From Bacillota bacterium (GTDB lineage: Bacteria > Bacillota > Clostridia > Saccharofermentanales > DTU023), in assembly GCA_023389255.1 (NCBI GenBank), contig JAEWER010000004.1, forward strand, positions 1 through 32,466: 32,466 bases of DNA, in the 5' to 3' direction. This document shows, in pieces, positions 17,174 through 24,675 of this stretch. The notes beneath the pieces were generated by a model. It was not told the DNA's origin and did not search any database. It worked only from the letters and a program-made list of their open reading frames with translations. The translations under genes and the position numbers were made by a program. Position 1 is the stretch's first letter. Each line of letters begins with the position of its first letter.

Positions 17174-17261
17174 TGGTGCTCGTGGCCGGACTCGAACCGG
17201 CACGAATTATTAGTTCGACGGATTTTAAGTCCGTTGCGTCTGCCAGTTCCGCCACACGAGC
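17174..17261 (-). tRNA. tRNA-Leu (UAA)
   Basis: 88-nt class II tRNA: acceptor GCTCGTG/CACGAGC, anticodon TAA in GACTTAAAATC, long variable arm, T-arm GGTTCGAGTCC and encoded ACCA. It lies 19 bases upstream of tRNA-Met in the same transcript. Confidence 0.95.
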
Positions 17262-17282
17262 GAGCTGGTTAATTACTAGAAC

Positions 17283-17311
17283 ACTTTAACACTGCCACTG
17301 ATGAGTGTCAA
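17283..17311 (-). promoter_or_regulatory. promoter of the tRNA-Leu/tRNA-Met unit
   Basis: Minus strand TTGACA (17306-17311), 17-base spacer, TAAAGT (17283-17288), about 20 bases before tRNA-Leu. Confidence 0.75.
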
Positions 17312-17425
17312 GCTACAAGCGTAGTTTATTTGCTTTGCAAATTCCACAAAAAAAATATTGGTTGTGGCGCATTTTATAGTCCTCTTTGCTAATGAAATAA
17401 ACAATATCTTCTTGTCTACAACGTT

Positions 17426-17568
17426 CTAGCGTTTATTGCAATGGCTCTTTGTTAACTGTTGGCTGTACCAAGCTAGACCACAGGTAGCAGAAATCAGCAG
17501 ATGCTGACCTAGCTTCAGACAACCTTTGAGCAACAAATTAAGAGTTAACTACAATTTTTAAGCGCTAG
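17426..17568. ncRNA. candidate structured RNA, long nested hairpin (6S-like shape)
   Basis: Six complementary segments nest in strict order around one centre: CTAGCG with CGCTAG (17426, 17563), CTCTT with AAGAG (17445, 17540), GTTG with CAAC (17458, 17531), GGCTGT with ACAACC (17461, 17519, one mismatch), AAGCTAG with CTAGCTT (17470, 17509) and AGGTAGCA with TGCTGACCT (17482, 17502, one bulge). The result is a 143-nt rod with internal bubbles, the general plan of 6S RNA, which binds sigma-A RNA polymerase. No ORF covers it. Neither strand shows a decisive promoter, so orientation is open. It could also be a decayed repeat. The rest of 17290-17790 holds no gene that I can support. Confidence 0.45.
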
Positions 17569-17791
17569 CAAATTGCCATTATTTCTTGCCCTTAGAATAA
17601 ACCACAAATACAAACATTAGCTATAAGACAGCTAATTCCCTCTGCATTTCATACAGTCTTATAATATTTTTTATTCTCTCTTTCCTCTTAAGTACATCCA
17701 AATAATAATCTGACTTTAATACCATTTTCAGTCATGAAAACTCGACATGTTTTTTATTATTGTTTTCGGGAATAAAACGTTGAAAACTGCA

Positions 17792-17829
17792 AAGCTCGAT
17801 AAATCATAATTTCCAGATTTATCGAGCTT
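17792..17829 (-). terminator. terminator-like hairpin after tRNA-Ser(GCU)
   Basis: Perfect 14-bp stem AAGCTCGATAAATC/GATTTATCGAGCTT with a 10-base loop, 13 bases past the tRNA; the tail has only a short T run (TTTT after five bases). Confidence 0.7.
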
Positions 17830-17842
17830 CGACTAAAACATA

Positions 17843-17935
17843 TGGCGGAGAAGGAGGGATTCGAACCCTCGCTAGAGAAAATCCCCTACTAACGGTTTAG
17901 CAAACCGTCCCCTTCAGCCTCTTGGGTACTTCTCC
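17843..17935 (-). tRNA. tRNA-Ser (GCU)
   Basis: 93-nt class II tRNA: acceptor GGAGAAG, anticodon GCT in GGTTTGCTAAACC, long variable arm, T-arm GGTTCGAATCC, discriminator G and encoded CCA. A -10-like TATAAC lies about 12 bases upstream; no clear -35. Confidence 0.95.
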
Positions 17936-18045
17936 AAATAAGACTGTTATATTTTGAAGTATCAAACAATAAAAGTCAACAGGTAAGCGCTAACAGATTT
18001 TAGCCTCTACATAGTTTTATGAAAATTTACTAGCTATGCACAGAT

Positions 18046-18075
18046 AAGGTTAGATAGCAATGCTCTAACCTTTTT
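18046..18075 (+). terminator. terminator hairpin at the left edge of the accessory island
   Basis: 9-bp stem AAGGTTAGA/TCTAACCTT with a 9-base loop and TTTAT on the plus side. No plus-strand gene precedes it; it may be left from a former neighbour or stop stray transcription between the tRNA and the island. Confidence 0.6.
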
Positions 18076-18128
18076 ATCCAGAAGACTGAACATAATCGAT
18101 CAAATCGGGATAAACTGTCTACCTGTAC

Positions 18129-18296
18129 TTAATTTCTTTGCACGGTAGTTCCTGTTGTCACCTTACCTATTGCCAAACATCTCTCGTATAACCTACCGCG
18201 CATCTCTATCACCAGTTGCCTAACTTTACGCCATCTTGCAGACTTATATATCTTCTGCTTTTCTTCATAGGTTAATTTTGTTGCTTTATGCTTCAT
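18129..18296 (-). pseudogene. phage-type HNH endonuclease, N-terminal remnant
   Basis: The frame reads YKSARWRKVRQLVIE, then LYERCLAIGKVTTGTTV, which matches the start of small phage HNH endonucleases (normally ending ...LCxxC...TTVDHI). Here the first Cys of the CxxC pair is Tyr, and the frame ends in VQRN then a stop precisely where the DHI of the HNH motif should begin, so the catalytic half is gone. About 55 residues remain from the ATG at 18296 (an ATG 8 codons further up is also open). In phages this gene often sits beside the terminase genes; none are seen here. Confidence 0.6.
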
Positions 18297-18391
18297 CTTC
18301 TCTCGTTCCTTTAGTAGCATTGGCTCTAGGCTAGTAGGCTAGGCGCATTGGTAGGCTCCCTATCCCTGTGGGTGTCAGATTTTAGGCATTG

Positions 18392-18420
18392 AAAAAGCCA
18401 CCCATTTATTTGAGTGGCTC
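18392..18420 (-). terminator. terminator downstream of the copy-1 operon
   Basis: Minus strand AGCCACTC, loop, GGGTGGCT followed by TTTTTC: a strong 8-bp stem (one G-U) and T-run. Confidence 0.85.
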
Positions 18421-18494
18421 ACAAAAAGTTGAAGTTTCTAATGACTTAAGTTCGTTCCTTTAACATATTACAACACGAGGTTAGCAAGTGATGC

Positions 18495-18821
18495 CTAGTG
18501 TTTTAATGCTACTTCAACTTGGCGGTCAATAACTAACTGTCTAAGATCTTCCAAGTCGTCAGCGTCTGTCATCTCTTGAATAAAGTCTCGGGCAGTAGCT
18601 AAATCCTTTTTATACTTCTCAGGGTCTTTAAGCTTTGCGTTCTCGACTTTATCCTCTACTTTAGACCTCTCTGTTTCTTCGTTTGGTTCTCTTAGAACTT
18701 TAATGACTGTCTTAAGAAACCTATAAATACCTCTTATCGTATAGAAAAGCAAGATGCCTAACCCCCAAACCAAAAGAAATACTGGGGACATATAAAAATA
18801 AGAACTAAAAAAAATATACAT
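18495..18821 (-). CDS. small single-span membrane protein with charged coiled-coil tail
   Basis: I do not recognise a family. From the ATG at 18821 (after GAGGGAG) the protein has 108 residues: an aromatic start, one transmembrane segment (about 11-30, SPVFLLVWGLGILLFYTI), a short basic stretch (RGIYRFLKT) that would face the cytoplasm, then a strongly charged Lys/Glu helix and a terminal part with TDADDLEDLRQLVIDRQVEVALK. The ending resembles the LEDLEELRALLxER end of the basic protein just upstream, so the two may share a short helical ending. It is the last gene of the copy-1 operon, closed by the terminator at 18392. Base composition matches the island. Confidence 0.65.
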   Translation of the reverse strand: MYIFFSSYFYMSPVFLLVWGLGILLFYTIRGIYRFLKTVIKVLREPNEETERSKVEDKVENAKLKDPEKYKKDLATARDFIQEMTDADDLEDLRQLVIDRQVEVALKH

Positions 18822-18892
18822 GCACTCCCTCTTACTGTTTTCTTCTTTTATGGTAGGGCGCAAAACTTATGCGCTCCTTTCGTTTTAATTGC

Positions 18893-19117
18893 TTAGGCTT
18901 CTGCCTGCAAGGCTTCTACCCTTTCATCTAACAAGACATCTACCCTTTCATCTAACAAGGCTCTCAACTCCTCAACTTCTTCAAGTGTTGCATGGTTGCG
19001 AATGAAGGTTCTTGCCGTGCTTTTATAAGCGTTATGATTGCTTTTGTTTCTGTTTTTCTCCCTCCATCTCTTTTGTGCTTCGGGATCGTAAACCGCCTTA
19101 CGCTTCTTTGTTCCCAT
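18893..19117 (-). CDS. small basic protein of the three-copy module, copy 1
   Basis: The 74-residue protein starts with Lys/Arg-rich KKRKAVYDPEAQKRWREKNR, followed by STARTFIRNHATLEEVEELRALL and a heptad-like repeat DERVDVLLDERVEALQAE. It is clearly homologous to the proteins at 28477 and 29104; the block AVYDPEAQKRW and TARTFIRNHATLE are conserved. The DERV repetition (two near-identical 8-residue units) is specific to copy 1 and shows as a direct repeat in the DNA. Homologs occur in mobile elements of Gram-positive bacteria but I know no function. The start overlaps the end of the tiny peptide ORF at 19098, so translation of the two is coupled. Confidence 0.8.
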   Translation of the reverse strand: MGTKKRKAVYDPEAQKRWREKNRNKSNHNAYKSTARTFIRNHATLEEVEELRALLDERVDVLLDERVEALQAEA

Positions 19118-19220
19118 TATCTTTGTTCCTTTTATCTCTATTTCTCTGGACGCTCTTGCCTATGTTATAAGATGCCCAAATCACTAAAGCTATCTGTACT
19201 ACTGTAAAACTAATATTCAT
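19098..19220 (-). CDS. 40-residue membrane peptide, coupled to the basic protein (copy 1)
   Basis: The ATG at 19220 follows a perfect AGGAGG at 5 bases. The peptide opens MNISFTVVQIALVIWASYN (one hydrophobic helix) and then turns basic (GKSVQRNRDKRNKDNGNK). It overlaps the start of the basic protein by 20 bases in another frame. In the same place copies 2 and 3 have a 28-residue hydrophobic peptide ending KNRRK, so position, size and charge pattern are conserved though the sequence is not. Confidence 0.65.
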   Translation of the reverse strand: MNISFTVVQIALVIWASYNIGKSVQRNRDKRNKDNGNKEA

Positions 19221-19263
19221 AAATACCTCCTAATTTGCTAGTCTCTAGCCGATTGTATAAAAT

Positions 19264-19290
19264 AGAGGTGGTGGGAATTACCACCTCTGT
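19264..19290 (-). terminator. hairpin between the two tiny ORFs, copy 1
   Basis: Minus strand AGAGGTGGT, 7-base loop, ACCACCTCT followed by ATTTTA. A partial terminator, allowing some read-through to the coupled pair downstream. Confidence 0.75.
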
Positions 19291-19295
19291 GTGTT

Positions 19296-19370
19296 CTAGT
19301 GCTTGTTTTGGTGATTTTGGTAGATCTGAACAAGCATTAGAATTATTACTATAACATCCGCTAAACTCAT
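19296..19370 (-). CDS. 24-residue hydrophobic peptide, first ORF of module copy 1
   Basis: The ATG at 19370 follows AAGGAGGTAGAGGTT. The peptide is MSLADVIVIILMLVQIYQNH plus NQNKH-like polar end: one membrane-length hydrophobic run then a polar tail, the plan of small type I toxins and of holin-like toxin peptides. It lies directly behind the conserved promoter and leader hairpin. A second ATG upstream in another frame (at about 19397) opens a Gly/Asn/Ser-rich frame that lacks this character, so I prefer the peptide given here. Confidence 0.55.
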   Translation of the reverse strand: MSLADVIVIILMLVQIYQNHQNKH

Positions 19371-19416
19371 AACCTCTACCTCCTTGCATTTATGTTGTTC
19401 CTCCTTTCTTTTGTTC

Positions 19417-19434
19417 GTGCTCTTCCCTAAGCAC
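19417..19434 (-). promoter_or_regulatory. transcript-leader hairpin, module copy 1
   Basis: Minus strand GTGCTT, 6-base loop, GAGCAC, a few bases behind the promoter. The same hairpin (TGTGCTT...AAGCACA type) stands in the same place in copies 2 and 3. Confidence 0.65.
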
Positions 19435-19440
19435 ATTTAT

Positions 19441-19469
19441 GTAATATTATATAGCTAGTTATATATCAA
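19441..19469 (-). promoter_or_regulatory. module promoter with palindrome, copy 1
   Basis: Minus strand TTGATA (19464-19469), 17 bases, TATTAC (19441-19446). The spacer carries a palindrome TATATAGCTAGTTATATA (19448-19465) that could hold a repressor. Confidence 0.65.
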
Positions 19470-19497
19470 CACTTTTATTTAAAATTTAAAAAGAAAA

Positions 19498-19527
19498 TGC
19501 ACAAAAGTTTTTGTCTTATTTTGTGCA
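19498..19527 (-). terminator. terminator upstream of module copy 1
   Basis: Stem TGCACAAAA/TTTTGTGCA with 12-base loop; on the minus strand TTTTCTTTTT follows. Module copy 2 is preceded by a related GCACAA/TTGTGC hairpin. Confidence 0.8.
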
Positions 19528-19597
19528 CGCTTACAACTAACTTGGATTTTAGAATTTAGGGCAATAGTTAGAATACAACCCCTAAAAATAAAAAAGC

Positions 19598-19698
19598 CCT
19601 CTCCCTGGTCCGGACGTAGAAAATCTAAATTAAGCGTGGAGAGGTTCTGTTAATTGAATAGTATCAGAACTCTTATACAAAATCACATAGAAAAAGTG
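19598..19698 (-). ncRNA. candidate small RNA ending in a strong terminator
   Basis: Between the conserved 26-nt element (19673-19698) and the ArpU-like remnant's downstream side there is no ORF. On the minus strand it ends with CCTCTCC, a 33-base loop holding a GTCCGGAC palindrome, GGAGAGG and then GCTTTTTTATTTTT. The 26-nt element contains TTTTGTATAAG, a possible -10, so a transcript of about 85 bases is possible. The terminator itself is solid; the idea of an independent RNA is weaker, since it may simply end the gene at 19757. Confidence 0.4.
19673..19698. repeat. 26-nt exact repeat shared with 29633-29658
   Basis: TTATACAAAATCACATAGAA followed by AAAGTG is identical at both places, and similarity continues for about 25 bases to the right (ACATACTTTCCG against ACAAACATTCCG). 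At 29633 it stands directly upstream of the module-copy-3 promoter. Confidence 0.9.
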
Positions 19699-19756
19699 TA
19701 CATACTTTCCGCTTTAACTTTGTGCATTTTAATAGCCCTCTCTATTACGTAATTAA

Positions 19757-19939
19757 TTAGCTAAGTTTACTCACTCCGTTTGCTATTAGTCTATGCGCAT
19801 GGCTTCTTGAGTAGTGGCAATGGCTAGCAATCTCAGACACCTTCAATAGATCTAAATACTTACACTTCAACACTAAAGCTTCATCTGGCTTCAAAGATGA
19901 ATCTAGTGCCCTTTCTAGCCTCTGTCTTAATTCGGTCAA
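19757..19939 (-). pseudogene. phage ArpU/sigma-region-4-like regulator, 5'-truncated remnant
   Basis: The readable frame gives about 60 residues, RLERALDSSLKPDEALVLKC, then YLDLLKVSEIASHCHYSRSHAHRLIANGVSKL, a sigma-70 region-4-like helix-turn-helix seen in ArpU/RinA-type late-gene regulators of Gram-positive phages. No ATG is found in frame. The frame stays open for another 20 codons upstream (NTQDLINKHAAYTKEL) to a stop near 20020, at the phoR end. The only possible start is TTG at 19939 directly abutting AAGGAG, too close to work well. Related proteins are about 130 residues, so the 5' half is lost and the break lies exactly at the phosphate operon border. Confidence 0.55.
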
Positions 19940-20023
19940 CTCCTTAGTATAGGCAGCGTGTTTATTGATAAGGTCTTGCGTGTTAAAAATAGATATAAGA
20001 TATGTACATTGAGAGAGTAGACT

Positions 20024-21703
20024 TTAGTTATATCGCATCAAACTAGTCTCATTTTTGGGAAACAAAATCTCGATCGTTGTTCCTTTGCCGAGCTCGCTCT
20101 GCAGGCTTATTCTTCCGTGGTGATGCTGTACGGCGTGCTTGACGATAGATAAACCTAAACCCGTTCCACCTGATTGTTTAGAGTGACTTTGATCAACTCT
20201 ATAGAAGCGTTCGAACACCTTTTCTTGATGCTCTAAAGAAATACCTATTCCAGAGTCTTTAACGGTCAATATTACATAAGAATTAGATTCAGCGATAGAT
20301 ATCTTGACTGTTCCGCCTTTAACATTATATTTAATTGCATTATCTAAAAGGTTGTATATGATCTCGTATAGTAAAACTCTTACACCGTAGACATGACCTT
20401 CTTCACCATTAATCTCTATGGAAATATCTTTTGAATTTGCCGAATACAATAATGCATCTCTCGCTTCTTCAATCAGCTCTCGTAGATGAACATTTTCAAA
20501 GGGCATTTCTATTCCTTCATCTAATTTTGCCAGATGAATAACATCTTCAATCAAACTTAAAAGGCGGGAAGCCTCCTTACTGATAAGTCCCATAAACCTG
20601 GGGATATCTTCGCTTTTGACTACCTTTTGTTCAATCAATTCAGCTGAACCCAGGATAGTCTGCAAAGGAGTTTTTAGTTCGTGTGATACATTGGCAGTAA
20701 AGGCTTGTCTATGCTTTTGAGCGTGAACTTGATCTGTAATGTCAAAGGCCAAAATAACCAGCCCCTGCATCTTTGCATCTGAATCTATTCTGCTTAAATC
20801 GAATTGATAGTCCTTGCCGTTGATTTGAATTTGCAATTCTGCACGGCCTTGAACTTTTGCTTCTTTAATTGCACGCTGCATCTTCGCATTATGATAGACC
20901 ATCATAAAGTCCTGACCTAAGCAATTTTCATCTGCAGACAATAATGTTTTTGCACTCTCGTTCAAGGTTACAACACAACACCTTCTGTCTAATAAGACAA
21001 GAGCTTCTTTCATATTTTTGGTTATTTGATCGAAAGTATCCTGTTTTTGTTGCAGAATGGAAATTCGCTCTTTTATTTCTAGCTGTTGACTATGTATATG
21101 CTTTAGGAGTGGAGAAATTTCTTCATATGTATCATTTGTTAATGGCTCAGCTAAATTCAAATTATTTAGCGGTTTGGCGATCCACTTAGCAACCTTATTT
21201 GCTAAAAATGCCGATATCAATATAGAGATAAATAGAACTACAAGCAGAGGATGAAGCATATCAAAAACTAGAGTAAATATGCTATCTCTACTGATGGAAA
21301 GTCTCAGAACTCTGCCATCACTCAAACGCAGAGCCTCATAAAATGTCTGTTCTGTTAAAGTGTCGGAATATCTTTTGCTGCTACCTTGACCTAATTCAAA
21401 AGCTGACTTGATTTCTTCGCGTTCAGCATGATTATCAAGTCTGCCTGCAATCTCTCGATTATCAAATACAACAGTACCGTCCTTAGCAATCAATGTGATG
21501 CGGTATCTGTCTTGATTTAATTGTTTTAAATAATCATCTCCACCCTGCTCAGTTGCTTCGGCTACAAGCTGCAAGGCAGTTTTTAATTGTTCTTCTTGGA
21601 TAGAGCCATAATGTCGATAAGAAAATAGAGTAACTATTACTAAACTCAGCAATAGTACAGTACTAGCTACAAAGATAATCGATTTAAATATCCTGCTACT
21701 CAT
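20024..21703 (-). CDS. phoR: phosphate-responsive sensor histidine kinase PhoR
   Basis: Membrane kinase that phosphorylates PhoB/PhoP when phosphate is low and takes signals from PstSCAB and PhoU. It has two transmembrane helices (about 8-29 and 148-168) around an extracytoplasmic sensor domain of about 115 residues. A linker helix and a PAS domain (about 225-330) follow, then the dimerisation domain with phospho-acceptor His341 in NVSHELKTPLQTI, and the ATPase domain with NLLDNAIKYN, DSGIGISL, FERFYRVD and GTGLGLSIVK. The length of 559 residues is normal. It overlaps phoB by 8 bases (ATGAGTAG). It is the last gene of the phosphate operon; phage-like remnants begin directly after its stop. 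Confidence 0.95.
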   Translation of the reverse strand: MSSRIFKSIIFVASTVLLLSLVIVTLFSYRHYGSIQEEQLKTALQLVAEATEQGGDDYLKQLNQDRYRITLIAKDGTVVFDNREIAGRLDNHAEREEIKSAFELGQGSSKRYSDTLTEQTFYEALRLSDGRVLRLSISRDSIFTLVFDMLHPLLVVLFISILISAFLANKVAKWIAKPLNNLNLAEPLTNDTYEEISPLLKHIHSQQLEIKERISILQQKQDTFDQITKNMKEALVLLDRRCCVVTLNESAKTLLSADENCLGQDFMMVYHNAKMQRAIKEAKVQGRAELQIQINGKDYQFDLSRIDSDAKMQGLVILAFDITDQVHAQKHRQAFTANVSHELKTPLQTILGSAELIEQKVVKSEDIPRFMGLISKEASRLLSLIEDVIHLAKLDEGIEMPFENVHLRELIEEARDALLYSANSKDISIEINGEEGHVYGVRVLLYEIIYNLLDNAIKYNVKGGTVKISIAESNSYVILTVKDSGIGISLEHQEKVFERFYRVDQSHSKQSGGTGLGLSIVKHAVQHHHGRISLQSELGKGTTIEILFPKNETSLMRYN

Positions 21704-22373
21704 TTTCGTCCTGCCAGCGATAACCTACATTGCGAACTGTCTCGATTCTTTTGCCATACTTATCTAATTTTTGACGCAAGGTGCGAATGTGAGAATCCAA
21801 GGTTCTAGATTCTCCCATATATGTTTCTTTCCACACTAAATTGAACAATTGTTCCCGTGTATAAATCATCCTGGGATGCGTCAAAAATAATCGCAAAAGT
21901 TCAAACTCTTTATGCGTAAGATTTATACGAACGCCATCTGCCATAACCGTGTATTCATCTAGGCTAACTACTAAACCGTCTGTTTCTAATAATTTACTAG
22001 GCTTAGCAGGCTCTGCTCTACGAAGAACTGCTCGTACTCTTGAGACCATCTCCATAATACTAAATGGCTTGACGATATAATCATCGGCACCTAAATCTAG
22101 ACCTCTAACTCTATCGTATTCTTCACCTTTGGCTGTGGCTAAAATAACTGGAATTTTATTGAGTAAGATCGATGATTTCATCTTAGATAAAATGGTAATA
22201 CCGTCTAAACTAGGCAACATGAGATCTAAAATGACTAAATCTGGGGTCTGCTTTTGTAACGCCTCCCAAAATTCAAGTCCATCTGCAAAACCTCTAGTTT
22301 CGAAACCCGCCGCATTCAGAGCATACATGCCAATATCACGGATACTAGCATCGTCTTCAACATACCAAATCAT
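21696..22373 (-). CDS. phoB: phosphate response regulator PhoB/PhoP (OmpR family)
   Basis: DNA-binding response regulator: receiver domain with acidic pair VEDD (Asp7/Asp8), phospho-acceptor Asp50 in VILDLMLP, Thr80 and Lys102 (DYIVKPF), then an OmpR-type winged helix with LTHKEFELLRLFLTHP, RTLDSHIRTLRQKL and VRNVGYRW. The length is 225 residues. It should bind the TTGACA-type repeats before pstS. It overlaps phoU by 17 bases and phoR by 8, so the three are translated together. Phosphate identity rests on the operon context. Confidence 0.95.
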   Translation of the reverse strand: MIWYVEDDASIRDIGMYALNAAGFETRGFADGLEFWEALQKQTPDLVILDLMLPSLDGITILSKMKSSILLNKIPVILATAKGEEYDRVRGLDLGADDYIVKPFSIMEMVSRVRAVLRRAEPAKPSKLLETDGLVVSLDEYTVMADGVRINLTHKEFELLRLFLTHPRMIYTREQLFNLVWKETYMGESRTLDSHIRTLRQKLDKYGKRIETVRNVGYRWQDENE

Positions 22374-23037
22374 CGTTATTCGCCTTGTGTTTACCGGTTA
22401 TTGAGTAAATAACCCATTCTGCAATATTGCATGCATGATCACCAATTCGCTCTAAATACTTGGCTATCATCAGCAAATCAAGCGCTAAGGAAGCATCTGC
22501 ATGCTTGTCTTCGATCAGTTTTACTATATGACACTTTATCTCATAAAAATAGTTATCTACTATATCGTCTTGTTTTATTACACTTCTCGCTAATTCTAAG
22601 TCTTTTTTCACAAAGGCTTGAATGCAAGCAGTTACCATGCTGACTGATTCTTTCGCCATTTTTTCAAGCAGAGAAATATTTGATATCTGATGCTTCTTTA
22701 AGAAGACGACAATTTCTGCAATATCCTCAGCCTGATCACCTATTCTCTCCATATCGGTAATCATTTTCAAAGCTGCCGATATGATTCTTAAATCTGTCGC
22801 TACTGGTTGCCAATGAAGCAAAAGTTTCATGCACCTGTGCTCAATACTTCTCTCCATATAGTCGATTGTAGAGCCCTTCTCTTGTACCTCTCTTGCCAGC
22901 TGAGTGTCTAAGTCGATAACTGCTTTTACTGCATCAGTAATGGCTTCCTCACACAGGGTACACATTTCTATCATCTCTTGATTGAGCTCAAATAATAGGT
23001 CATCTAGTGGACTATGCATTTCTTTACTCATCTTCAT
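22357..23037 (-). CDS. phoU: phosphate transport regulator PhoU
   Basis: Helical PhoU protein that links the Pst transporter to PhoR and restrains phosphate uptake. Two three-helix repeats each carry the metal-binding ExxxD pattern: TDMERIGDQAEDIAE in the first half and AKYLERIGDHACNIAEWV in the second. The length of 226 residues is typical. The ATG at 23037 follows GAAAGGG. It lies between pstB and phoB. Confidence 0.95.
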   Translation of the reverse strand: MKMSKEMHSPLDDLLFELNQEMIEMCTLCEEAITDAVKAVIDLDTQLAREVQEKGSTIDYMERSIEHRCMKLLLHWQPVATDLRIISAALKMITDMERIGDQAEDIAEIVVFLKKHQISNISLLEKMAKESVSMVTACIQAFVKKDLELARSVIKQDDIVDNYFYEIKCHIVKLIEDKHADASLALDLLMIAKYLERIGDHACNIAEWVIYSITGKHKANNDDLVC

Positions 23038-23062
23038 CTACATCCCTTTCAAACTACATGGG

Positions 23063-23818
23063 TTAACCAAATCTACCTGTAATATAATTTTCTGTTTTTT
23101 TGTTTTTGGGTTCAGAAAAAAGCTTGTCAGTCTCAGCAAATTCAATCAACTCTCCAAGCAAGAAAAATGCAGTATAATCTGAAACTCGGACAGCTTGTTG
23201 CATATTATGAGTTACGACAACTAGAGTATAAGTCTCCTTTAATTGCATCATCAAAGCCTCAATATGAGCTGTCGCAATCGGATCAAGTGCTGATGTTGGT
23301 TCATCCATCAGTAAAACCTCCGGCTTAACAGCTAATGCTCTAGCAATACAAAGACGCTGCTGTTGACCACCAGACAAACTATGTGCAGATTTCTTTAATC
23401 TGTCCTTTACTTCATCCCAAAGAGCGGCATCACGGAGTGCTTTTTCTACTATTTCATCTAAGGCGTTTCTTTTGGTAATTCCATGCGTTCTCGGACCATA
23501 CGCAACATTGTCATAGATGCTCATAGGAAAGGGATTTGGTTTTTGAAAAACCATACCTATTGATTTTCTAAGCTGATTAACATTAACGCTCTTATCAAAA
23601 ATATCACAATCGTTATATTTAACCTCGCCAGTAACCTTTACATTCAAGATCAGATCATTCATACGATTTAAGGTCTTGAGAAAAGTCGACTTCCCACAAC
23701 CTGAAGGTCCGATCAAGGCAGTAATAGATTCTCTCGGAATATCGATATTGATATTTTTTAACACCTGATGCTCACCATACCACAGGCATAAATCATCAAC
23801 CGTTAAAATAGGCTTCAT
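23063..23818 (-). CDS. pstB: phosphate ABC transporter ATP-binding protein
   Basis: ATPase of the high-affinity phosphate importer. Walker A GPSGCGKST (37-45), Q-loop GMVFQKPNPFPMSIYDNVAYGPR (the PstB-specific stretch after the glutamine), signature LSGGQQQRLCIARALA, Walker B VLLMDEPTSALDP and switch His in VVTHNM. The length is 251 residues. The start overlaps the pstA stop in ATGA, showing coupling. Confidence 0.97.
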   Translation of the reverse strand: MKPILTVDDLCLWYGEHQVLKNINIDIPRESITALIGPSGCGKSTFLKTLNRMNDLILNVKVTGEVKYNDCDIFDKSVNVNQLRKSIGMVFQKPNPFPMSIYDNVAYGPRTHGITKRNALDEIVEKALRDAALWDEVKDRLKKSAHSLSGGQQQRLCIARALAVKPEVLLMDEPTSALDPIATAHIEALMMQLKETYTLVVVTHNMQQAVRVSDYTAFFLLGELIEFAETDKLFSEPKNKKTENYITGRFG

Positions 23819-24672
23819 GCATTTCTCCTCTCTGCTAAGCTCTTTTCTAAAAAACTTACTGAAAAATTAATTAATATAGCCAGAATCATCAGTATGGCTG
23901 CGATTGCAAAAGCTACGCCAAACTCACCTTGCTCTTTGGCATACACATACAAGGCAACAGTTAAAGTCGAACCTGGAGATTTCAGACCATCAAGCAAGCC
24001 GTGAATTGAATGAGCAAATCCGGCAGTAAAAAGTAGTGCCGCAGATTCTCCGAGCACTCTACCCACAGATAGGATGCAAGCTGTCAGTACACCCGTCATA
24101 CAAGATGGTAGTACGACTGTGCGAATGACTCTCCATTTACCGGCACCTAAGCCAAAGGCAGCTTCTCGATATGATAGAGGGACTGTTTTTAGACTTTCTT
24201 GTGTTGTTCTGACAATGGTTGGCAAATTCATGATAACTAGAGTTAAGGACCCTGCAAGTAGCGATGTACCAATTCTATTCGAGAAGAGCAGCATGCCAAC
24301 TAATCCATAGATGATTGAAGGTATCCCGGATAGAGTTTCACTAGCATATTCAATAATCCCCACAAGTCTCTTATTGCTAGCATACTCTGTCAGATAAATT
24401 GCCGCTCCCACTCCTATCGGCAGAGCAATTACTAAGGTTGCGAGAACTATATAAATTGTGTTGAGAATATCTGGTAATATCCCTATTTCTCCACTGAGAT
24501 AACTGGGTTGTGTAGATAGAAGCTGCCAACTTATATTGGGCAAACCTATTCTAAACACATAAATTATCATGAACAAAATTAAAGACGTTGTCAGTAAGAG
24601 CGAAACTGACATGGCAATTTTTGCTAAGATAACAAAAATTTTTCTATTCAAAGATATCGACTTATTCAGCAT
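23815..24672 (-). CDS. pstA: phosphate ABC transporter permease PstA
   Basis: Membrane permease forming half of the phosphate channel; 285 residues with six predicted helices. The coupling motif is YREAAFGLGAGKWRVIRTVVLPS. GIPSIIYGLVGMLLF and GRVLGESAALLFTAG are conserved in PstA. It starts 3 bases after pstC and overlaps pstB by 4 bases. Confidence 0.96.
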   Translation of the reverse strand: MLNKSISLNRKIFVILAKIAMSVSLLLTTSLILFMIIYVFRIGLPNISWQLLSTQPSYLSGEIGILPDILNTIYIVLATLVIALPIGVGAAIYLTEYASNKRLVGIIEYASETLSGIPSIIYGLVGMLLFSNRIGTSLLAGSLTLVIMNLPTIVRTTQESLKTVPLSYREAAFGLGAGKWRVIRTVVLPSCMTGVLTACILSVGRVLGESAALLFTAGFAHSIHGLLDGLKSPGSTLTVALYVYAKEQGEFGVAFAIAAILMILAILINFSVSFLEKSLAERRNA

Positions 24673-24675
24673 AAA

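Noticed and set aside
17059..17289. Plus-strand 76-codon frame over the tRNA pair
   Set aside because: It is the reverse complement of tRNA-Met and tRNA-Leu and has no ribosome binding site.
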